Both the position numbers and the translations under genes were made by a program. DNA of 64,000 nt, from assembly GCA_020912385.1 (NCBI GenBank), contig CP087207.1, positions 2,976,001 to 3,040,000 on the forward strand. The letters run 5' to 3'. Of this stretch, positions 56,425 to 64,000 are shown one piece after another. The number at the start of each line of letters is the position of its first letter. Position 1 is the first letter of the stretch. Under the pieces are notes generated by a model. The model was not told where the DNA came from, made no database searches, and saw only the letters and a list, made by a program, of their open reading frames with translations. The DNA comes from Neofusicoccum parvum (lineage: Eukaryota; Ascomycota; Dothideomycetes; Botryosphaeriales; Botryosphaeriaceae).

Positions 56425-57020
56425 TCACCTGCTCATCAACATGCCCACCGACGTAATCGCCGCGCTCACGGACCAGCCCACTGCCAGCTTCTCCAATGCC
56501 TTAATGATGACCAGCGTCGAGCTGATAGCATCGTTGTAGCCCTCGACGAACGGCACCTTCGCCTTACCCTCCCAGAAGCCGGCGACATGCTTGCGTGTCA
56601 GTAGTGTGTTGGCGATGTTGCCTGCATTCAGGCCGATGGCGAGCCAGGGAGAGGAAGACGGGCGCGATGACTCGCCAGGACGGACGGCGGTGTAGAGAAG
56701 GAAGGCGGAGGTCAGGAGCGAGGTCAGGACCTGGCGGCAGTCAGTTACGGCAGAGCTGCTGAGTTCCGTAGAGGTCAAGGAATAGGAAGCATTTGCTGGT
56801 AGGAGGGACATGTGGGGTGGTCTACTGTCACTAGAGCATTGCCCTGGGTTGTGCGCGTCTTGTGCAGCTGCTCGGCGGCGGTGGCCGAGTACTCCGCTGC
56901 CTTCTCCGACTTCTTCTCGTACTGCTGCAGGTTCTTGATGGAGACGTAGCAGAAGTAGAGCGTGTATGTGCTTCCAGCCGCCTGTGCGAGGTGGATGACT
57001 GGGAGGAGCTTCTCCATCAT
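56425..57020 (-). CDS. Small hypothetical membrane protein
   Basis: Exons are 56832-57020 and 56425-56730 (intron 101 nt, weak GTGACA donor), giving 164 residues. Visible segments: HLAQAAGSTYTLYFCYVSI, a charged coiled stretch (NLQQYEKKSEKAAEYSATAAEQL), VLTSLLTSAFLLYTAV, SPWLAIGLNAGNIANTL, and a last segment WSVSAAITSVGMLMSR. This suggests three or four weakly hydrophobic helices. I do not recognise the family. Codon usage and clean frame support a real gene, and the join is the one that preserves frame from the first to the second exon, but the exact donor is uncertain. The neighbours give no functional hint. Confidence 0.65.
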
Positions 57021-57461
57021 TGCGTGAGATACTGGTTGGTGATAGTGTGTTGTGGTACGGATGGTGGTGAGCGGAGACTTGGAAATAAAGTTGGAATGAC
57101 GTAAAGTGCCACAAATCTTGGCATGTAGGGCTGAGTGATTGGCACAGGGGTCTCTGAGACGTAGACAAATGTCGCCTCGCTCATTGGTCTCATCTGGTCT
57201 CTTAGCATCTCATGGAAGGCCGGATGGCGGTGCCAAGAGACTTAGGAGTTCTTGTACGTAGGGAAAGAATGCGTGTAAAATGGGTTTGTAGCAACTCCGC
57301 TAATCCGTACATTAAATTTCTTTGCATTGCTCGTACGGATTAGATGCACTACATAGGACTCATTCAGGAGATTCCGATGTGCTTCTAAATACAGGTGGAC
57401 AAAAGACCTCTACCTGGGCACGACTATGATTCTCAGTGACGGCTTCATGGCCAAAGACCTT

Positions 57462-58599
57462 CTATTTCTTCTGTCCTTTATCACTCTGACTTTCCAGGAT
57501 TTCCTTGATGCTGACCATCCCGCTTCCCCGCGGCAAAGGTTGCGACTGATTTGGGCCTTCCTTCCATCCAATCATGTAGATGAGTCTATACGTTGCCGGC
57601 AACGTGCCTCCAGCATCTTCATTTCCATGAAGAGCCCTGTATATACCCTCAGCAGCCAGGAGCACGTCTCTCTTGATTGGACCCATTTCCCGTCCAAGTA
57701 CGGCGTTGTTCTCGCCCATTGCTTGCAGGTCCGTCATCAACGCGAATATGCTGGGATAGTCAACGACAATGTCGTCAACATCGACTGTGAGCAGCTTAAA
57801 CCCTGCGCTTTGTAACAAGCCACCAACGTCCCGCACGTCGGCCAGCGGAGATGTGCGGGTGCTGACACCGCCGCGCCGGTCGAGCTCGGCAAGCTGAAGG
57901 CTTGTCCGCAGCTCGAATAAGCTGTCTCCACCAAGCATCACACCCATGAACGGCGCGTCAGGCTTCAGTATGTTGTTAATCTGCTTTAGGACGGACGGCA
58001 GGTCGTTGATCCAGTGCAGAGACAGGCTGCTGAGGACGGCATCGAAGGACTCGGGTTCGAAGGGAAGGCTCTCCTCATCGGTCAAAACTTGGCGAGTCAT
58101 CTTGATGTCGTTGTTAAAAGGCTGGTCGGCATCGCGGTACAGCATGGCGGGCGAGGAGTCGACGGCGACGAGCTCTCCGATGCGAGTTGCGAGAGGCTCG
58201 TGAACGGGCTTCATGGAGGTAGCATCAGGGTCCGGCTTGGTGAGAATGCGGCCGATGTTGCAGGCATTCGCGCCCAGGTCGAGTACGCGGTCGAAGCGAC
58301 GGTTGATGTCCTGCGCAGCGCATCGTGAGCAGGGCTCAAGGCCCGATGGTTGTGGGTGTTCGGTTTACCAAAAGACGCTCGCATAGCCTGAAAGCGGTCT
58401 CATCTCTGAGATAGTCAACCTCTCTGCTCTTCTCGACATTCGCAGCGGCGCGCTCCTTCTGCAGCAACTTGGTGCGGCGATTGAAGACCTCGAAAGTTGG
58501 TGCTCCGGGAGCTTGCACGGCGTAGCTGCGCTGAGCGGCAAAGCGCACCCTGCGGGCGGCCGGCGGAGGTATCAGGCTTCTGATGGGAAACGGCTTCAT
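57462..58599 (-). CDS. NDUFAF5: Mitochondrial complex I assembly factor, NDUFAF5-like methyltransferase fold
   Basis: Homologue of human NDUFAF5, a SAM-dependent fold protein that hydroxylates an arginine of the NDUFS7 subunit during assembly of respiratory complex I. Exons are 58369-58599 and 57462-58310 (58-nt intron), giving 359 residues. The Arg-rich N-terminus (MKPFPIRSLIPPPAARRVRFAAQR) is a mitochondrial presequence. FEVFNRRTKLLQKERAA and YLRDETAFRLCERLLDINR are typical of the family. The SAM site reads VLDLGANACNIGR, lacking the GxGxG of ordinary methyltransferases, then VAVDSSPAML, LPFEPESFDAVLSSLSLHW and FMGVMLGGDSLFELR. The C-terminus YRLIYMIGWKEGPNQSQP is conserved. It is divergent from the dynactin p62 gene with 198 bp between starts. 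Confidence 0.93.
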
Positions 58600-58797
58600 C
58601 TCGAGGGTGGCGTGAGAAGGAACGGCATTGGAACGGGCGTCAATGGAGAAGGCGAGAGGGAGGCCGGGCTGCAGAGCGCATGACGCAGTGGAAAGAAACG
58701 GCGGCAGCGGGGGTCCAAGCTCCGCCGCGCTTTCTGGCCGCGTTCGCGTCGGCGGGACGGCCTTCTACCACGCACCCACTCCAGCCCACGCCCCCAA

Positions 58798-60638
58798 ATG
58801 GCGCAGACCTTCCCCTACACCTTCTATTCGTGCCCGTGTGTCGACACGTCGACGCCGAGCTCGCGGGTGCGCGACAAGCGCTCGTCGCAATACTCGACCA
58901 TCAAAGCCGACGACGAGGACCGCACTTTCGACCCGCGCAACCCCCGCTCCAACTACTCGCTATACCCGCTCGAGCACCTGCTATACTGCGAAGACTGCCA
59001 TCAGATCCGCTGCCCGCGATGCGTCAGCGAGGAGGTCATCACCTGGTTCTGTCCCAGCTGTCTGTTTGAGGTCCCCAGCAGCAACATCCGCAGCGATGGA
59101 AATAGGTGCGTCGAAACACCCCATTGATTCCATCCAGCTGGCTGACGATGCCGGACAGGTGCATGCGAAGCTGCTATAATTGCCCCATCTGCACAGCTCC
59201 CATGATCGTCAATTCCCTCGATTCTGAAAACGAGAAGCACGTCCGTCTCGGCGAGGCCGGCGAGGCAGTCCAACCACCTGGTCCCTTCTATCTCGCCTGT
59301 CCCTACTGCCAATGGAGTACCCTGGAGATTGGCGTCGAATTCGAGAAACCCAACAACATATCCGGCCAGCTGGCTCGTCTTGAGAATGGCGGCAAGACGG
59401 TCCCAACCTTGAGAGAACGCGAGAAGGCCCGTGACAAGCGCAAGGAAGCCGAAGAAAACGGGAAGAAGCCCGACGAGGAAGAGGAAGAGGATTTTCTGGA
59501 CGATGGCTCGCCCCTGGACCACGACATGCGTTTCTCCAATTTGAGCGCCTTTTACAAGTCCCAGCTGCAAACCGATTCTGTGGGCGGCCCCTACGGCGGC
59601 GGTGCCGACTATGGCTACGGAAACTCGAGCACACTGTCCCGGATCATGAGCATGTACAGTGGTGGTGGCGGCAAGAAGAAGAAGGACAAGTTCACAGCCA
59701 TGCGTGAAGCATTCGGTACCGATGAGGGTTTCCAGGTCCATAATTCCTCTTCCGAGGACGAGATCATCAAGCGCATGCGGAGCCTTGGTTGGGATGGGAC
59801 CGTCGGTCCTGAGCACCGGGCCAGCCAAACCCACGCAGAAGTTCGCTTCGCATCTGAGCTGCGTCCTGTGCCTACGCTTCTCCGCACAAAGCGGGCCAAA
59901 CGTTGCAGGACATGCCGACACATCCTCGCAAGGCCTGAGACTAAGATATCAAGTTCTCGTTATAAGATCAAATTGCTGGCGCTCAATAATATCCCACAAA
60001 TTTCCCTCAAAGCGCTTCCCCGCCAGTCGGAGACAACCAGCACCAGCACGCCAGCGCCGCTGTCATTTGACTACAACAAGCTCCAGCCTTTCATGGCAAA
60101 TCACTTTATTCTTACCATTCGCAACCCGCTGTTCGACCCCATTCATGTGACTTTGGCCACCCCGGCCATTACCCCTGGACGAATTGCCAGCAAAGTCACG
60201 GTTCTTTGCCCAGAGTTCGAAGTGGGTGCTAATACGGATGTCTGGGATGAAGCCCTGACAGGCAGCGGCGCTGCTAAGCGCAAATCTCTAGCACCCTCAT
60301 CTATCGAACTTGGTGCCTCCAATCCTGCCACCCAAGCTGAGGCCGGCAAGGTGTGGGAGCGCGGTCGCAACTGGACGAGCGTCGTGCTCGAAGTCGTCCC
60401 TGACAAGGCTGATCCGGCTGAACTCGAGGGCGGTCTGGATGAGGACGAGGACGTGCTGGAGCTTCCTATGTTCGTACGGATAGAGTACGAGACTGATGTC
60501 ACGGCTGAAGATGTAAGAGAGAAGGATAGGGAGAGGAGTAAGGAGGGCGGAGGCGAAACAGGAAGGGTCAAGAGAGAGGAAGCATTCTGGTGTGTGCTTG
60601 GTGCTGGAAGGATTGGGCCGTTGCCGAAGTTGGGTTAA
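58798..60638 (+). CDS. Dynactin subunit p62 (DCTN4; Neurospora RO-2 type)
   Basis: Pointed-end component of dynactin, the cofactor of cytoplasmic dynein in nuclear and vesicle movement in hyphae. Exons are 58798-59105 and 59159-60638 (53-nt intron), giving 595 residues. The N-terminal half carries the family's Cys-rich region: YSCPCVD, LYCEDCHQIRCPRCVSEEV, WFCPSCLFEVP, then, after the intron, CMRSCYNCPICTAPM and LACPYCQWST. A coiled, charged segment follows (LREREKARDKRKEAEENGKK). The C-terminal half is beta-rich (HFILTIRNPLFDPIHVTLAT). The ATG at 58798 (AAATGGCG) begins MAQTFPYTFYSCP, the expected family start. No break seen. Confidence 0.94.
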
Positions 60639-60892
60639 ACAGGTCTACATGCGTTGGAGCGACGGCGTTGCTCAGGCGGACAGGAGTCCAGTCGAACTGG
60701 TTTGGCGTCATGATACCCCCAATAGAGATCAATACGGCTTGTGTCTCAGCGATTGTATTCTGCTTTTCTTTAGCACAACTTCCAACATGAACCGCTCCAA
60801 ACCCCACCCCCCATCCAGTCACCTTCACAGACGTCGAAGCGAGGAGCAAAGAAAAGAAAGACTGCTCACCACACAACATCGGTCAACCCCTT

Positions 60893-61459
60893 CTAAACCC
60901 TCCTGCACCTCCACCTCGCAAAAACCAATAACGTCATCCGCGGCACCAACGTCCTGTACACCAACGCCAGGAAAGTCTCAGATACATAACCGCAAAACTG
61001 CCCCTCCACCCTCACCGCATACCCGCAGTCCACCACCCCGACCAAGCTCCGCACCGCAACCCCAAAGAACCTCGCCTCTGCGTACGCCAACTTCCGCAGC
61101 ATGCGGGTCACTTTGCATCCCGCCAGCCGCGCGCCGGCGAGCACCGTTTTGCCGGAGGCGAAGAAGGGCGCGGTGTAGCGTGGGTGCCGGAGGCGAAGGA
61201 GGGTGGTGAGCGCGGGTGGATTGGCGAGGAGGTCGTGGTGGTGGTGGTAGTAGTCGGGCGTGCGCGGGGAGCGGCGGGTTGGTGTTGTTCTTTTAGTCGT
61301 TGTCGTCCTGAGGGTTGTCCGAGTGACGTTGGCACCGGTGGTTTGGCTTGCGGGTTGCGGATGCCTGTTCGAAACGACTCTGGCTGCGGGTGGTGGGACG
61401 CTCGGTGCGTGGGGATACGACGTTTTCGGGCACCCTTGCTGTTTGGGTGCCGGAAACAT
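60893..61459 (-). CDS. Hypothetical protein of 188 residues
   Basis: A single ATG-started frame on the minus strand, convergent with the dynactin p62 gene. Residues 1-80 are low-complexity (Thr/Pro/Arg-rich, with a YYHHHHD run). Residues 80-188 look more ordered: LLRLRHPRYTAPFFASGKTVL, LAGCKVTRMLRKLAYAEARFF, and a hydrophobic end VSETFLALVYRTLVPRMTLLV. I do not recognise a family. The opposite strand also has an open frame, so this may be a chance frame in GC-rich DNA; an intron in the N-terminal half is also possible. Confidence 0.4.
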   Translation of the reverse strand: MFPAPKQQGCPKTSYPHAPSVPPPAARVVSNRHPQPASQTTGANVTRTTLRTTTTKRTTPTRRSPRTPDYYHHHHDLLANPPALTTLLRLRHPRYTAPFFASGKTVLAGARLAGCKVTRMLRKLAYAEARFFGVAVRSLVGVVDCGYAVRVEGQFCGYVSETFLALVYRTLVPRMTLLVFARWRCRRV

Positions 61460-62326
61460 GGGCCCGAAGATGGGCTGGGTGTTTGCAGGATTGTCCTGGT
61501 GGGCTATGGTTTGTTAGAAAATAAAGAGGTGGCATCCGACTGTGCGGATACAAAGGAGAGGGGTGCCCACCGGATGATAAGACGCCAAAGAAAAGGCACG
61601 AGAATCTGTTGTGCAAGACGCAAGCATTGCCACGTGATCTTTCAGACAACACCTCTTCTGCAGTTGTACGTTTGCACTTTTTAATGCAATGATGACACAA
61701 ATTTAGAAGGCTCCAGATGCCTGAGACACCGCTCACATCTTTGTCTCACTCACATGCCACAAAGGCACGGACTTTTGAGGAAGCGAATGTAGGTTACTTC
61801 AACTACCTGATGCTAGAGAAATAGGTATTAATTGTGTCTAAATGCGGGACACGACATGAAGCAGATGCAAAACAGAAATGCACACATGTACAAAAGAAAT
61901 CTAGGCACCACCAGCACAATTTGGGTATCTGTGGGGGCAAAATGAACCTCGCACCTGTTACCGGCCTCCTGTTCCTGCCATTTACCCAAATCCCACCCTA
62001 GGAAATGTAGTGTTTAGATGAAAGTAGATGGGCTAGCCTAGGTGGCACCCAGATGGTGGGAAAATGCAAGTGAAGAAGCCACGGAGCCAAGGAGATAGAT
62101 TGAAGAGAGAGAAAATGGGAAAATGGAAATTGGATGTGCTGGCCAATGAATGCAGCTGCTTGCCCCTCTATCTTGGAGAAACTTTTCTCGTCCCAGTCTT
62201 ACATTACTCCACCGAAAATGGACAGAGACTGAACCCTCGAAAAACACCGTGCTAGAAAAAAACGCTGACAATGAAGTGAAGAGAAATGAAAGAAGAGAAC
62301 GCCGCCCGAACCCATGATGATCCTTT
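61460..62326. other. Intergenic region
   Basis: About 870 bp, AT-richer, between the start of the 188-residue frame and the 3' end of the F-box/WD40 gene. No feature recognised. Confidence 0.5.
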
Positions 62327-64000
62327 TTACCGACGGGCACCAGCCAGAATCTCCACGTCGTCGATGCCATAACCAAAATCAAGCAATAACGCCCTACCGT
62401 CTTGGCTTGTAGCCACGATCCTTCGGTAATCGCTCTTGGCACTCAAAATCCAGCTAGTTGTCCAGTTGTCATATACAGAGATGTCCTCACCAGTCTCGTA
62501 GTCATACACACGAATGCTCTGGTCGTAGCTCCCAGAGAGTACACGTCTGTTCGGCGTGTCCAGGAACAGCGAGCGCACCAGGCCGGTGTGACCGGTGAAC
62601 TTCTTGACTACTTGACCGGTGTTGATGTCAAACTTGTAAACAGTCTGGTCGTTGCCCCCAGCAAGGACGTACTTGGCGTCATCGCTGAATTCAACGGCTG
62701 CGAGTCCTCGGTCACCGCTCCTCAACTCCTTCACAAAGGCCTTGGTCTTGATGTTCCAGAGCATGGCAGCACCGTCGCCGCTAGCAGAGACCAGAAGGTC
62801 TCCACGCATTTGCACAGCGTTGACAGGGCCGCGATGGCCACGGAGCTGCTTGAGGAGCTCGCCAGTGTTACGGTCCCAGATGCAGATGGAGTTGTCCTTG
62901 CTGCATGAGATAATGTACCTGCTGTCAAAGCATACATCAAGAACACCGGCCTCATGTGCGTTCAGACGCCACTTCGGCTCCCATGTCTTGATATCCCAGA
63001 CAATGCAAGAACTGTCAGAGGAGCCAGTGACGACGATCTCGTCGTCAAATTGCAGGCAAAGGATGCTGGCCGAATGGTAGAAAGCTGGCTGGTGAAAGAT
63101 TGCGTGGCCTTCAGGAGTGCCGTTAACCGAATCAATGTTGCTTTGAGTATACTGGGTCTTCGTCTCAAGCCTCGGAGGGGTGTTCAGCTGTGGCCGAGCC
63201 TCCGGGCCTCCAATCACCTTCAAGCACTTGTACGTCTTCAGGTCCCACACGCGGATGGTGCGATCGCGCGAGCCGGTGATGATCTTATCCTCGTCGAATT
63301 GGCAGCAGTACACGCTGTCGGTGTGGCCGTTGAAATAGACGGCTGCTGGGTTGGACGACTTCCATCGGCGCTCAATGGTCTTCCGGATGTGGTACATCAT
63401 CTTCCAGTCCTGGTACGGCTGCGAGGTGCCGGCGCCGACGCCGCCCATCTGGAGTGGCGGCGGCTCCACGTGGATTTGTTGTTCGTATTGGCGGTTGAAA
63501 ACAACTCGCCACACGTGGCGCGACGAGGCGGGCACGTACCAGGCCCTGGAAACGCGCTCGCAGACGGCAAGGGACGGGGCATCGAGAAATGAAAAGACGT
63601 GCTCGGACAGCTCGCGGGGGAAGCGCTGGACAAAGTCTGATGGGTGGTGTCAGCATGAGGGTAATCTGAGCAAATTGCAGGGGGAACGTACCCATCCGCG
63701 GCGGCTGTGCCACCAGCTGGCCCTGGTCATCTCCGATAACACTGTCCGTCTCGGACATCTGACCACATGGTGAGACCTTGGAGCGGCTCCGCGAGTGGAG
63801 GCTCAGGTTCATGGCGTTGAGCTGGTTGGCCGAGTCACGGGCGGCCTGGCCGGCTTGGTGGTCGATGTAGGGCGGGCCCAGCGACGGCGGCGGGAGGGGA
63901 TTCCAGCGGTCGTTGGCAGGGCCAGAGACAGCAGGGCGGCGGAACTTCTTCAAGGAGCGGCGCGCGCTAGCCCATCGCTTGGGAGCCGTGTGCTTGGAGG
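62327..64000 (-). CDS. F-box/WD40 substrate receptor of an SCF ubiquitin ligase (partial at N-terminus)
   Basis: Adaptor that binds Skp1 through its F-box and phosphorylated substrates through a WD40 propeller. The visible exons are 63692-64000 (open at the window edge) and 62327-63636, joined across a 55-nt GTACGT...CAG intron, about 538 residues. The F-box FVQRFPRELSEHVFSFLDAP...CERVSRAW starts right at the junction. Seven WD repeats follow, e.g. NGHTDSVYCCQFDEDKIITG...IRVWDLK, NAHEAGVLDVCF...ICIWDRN, RGHRGPVNAVQM...MLWNIK and TGHTGLVRSLFL...IRVYDYE. The architecture is that of beta-TrCP/Pof1/Met30-like proteins; which one cannot be settled from the visible part. The C-terminus GYGIDDVEILAGARR is complete. 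Confidence 0.9.

Overview
The window is nuclear DNA of a filamentous ascomycete (Pezizomycotina; Dothideomycetes is my guess but not provable here). The evidence is short GT-AG introns (mostly 48-65 nt), a TPP riboswitch in the leader of the thiamine gene NMT1, a CRH-type wall transglycosylase, long GPI-type Ser/Thr/Pro proteins and many conserved single-copy fungal genes. Twenty-six protein-coding loci are called; two run off the window (TOP3 at the left, an F-box/WD40 gene at the right). Exon boundaries were placed by hand from splice signals, reading frame and recalled family conservation, and every spliced model sums to a whole number of codons.

Layout. 1-4,800: topoisomerase III, divergent from a DUF1295 membrane reductase-like gene, then NMT1 with its riboswitch. 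6,600-23,200: an accessory-type stretch with widely spaced genes, mostly secreted or wall related (CRH transglycosylase, GT31-like glycosyltransferase, subtilisin-like protease, choice-of-anchor-B protein, NmrA/isoflavone-reductase-like protein), separated by 2-3 kb of GC-rich DNA without credible genes. 23,500-24,000: a probable remnant of an F-box/LRR-type gene. 24,600-39,900: compact housekeeping block: PAM18, RLP24, TPD3, FRS1, SPP1, NSE3 and an AIM18-like gene. 39,900-49,250: gene-poor, with a 38-codon cysteine-rich ORF and one GPI-type wall protein, then about 5.8 kb with nothing I can support. 49,250-64,000: compact again: RPS3, a YMR1-type myotubularin, a GH5 glucanase, a small membrane protein, an NDUFAF5-like gene, dynactin p62, a hypothetical gene and the F-box/WD40 gene.

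How the genes relate. No biosynthetic cluster or defence system is visible. Most housekeeping genes lie in divergent pairs with short shared upstream regions (TOP3/DUF1295, PAM18/RLP24, TPD3/FRS1, NSE3/AIM18, RPS3/YMR1, NDUFAF5/p62). The strongest regulatory element is the TPP riboswitch, which should couple NMT1 splicing to thiamine pyrophosphate. Other points worth attention are two probable GC-AG introns (FRS1, YMR1), the micro-exon and long-intron layout of RLP24, the small Cys-rich ORF, and a degenerate Rossmann motif in the NmrA-like protein.
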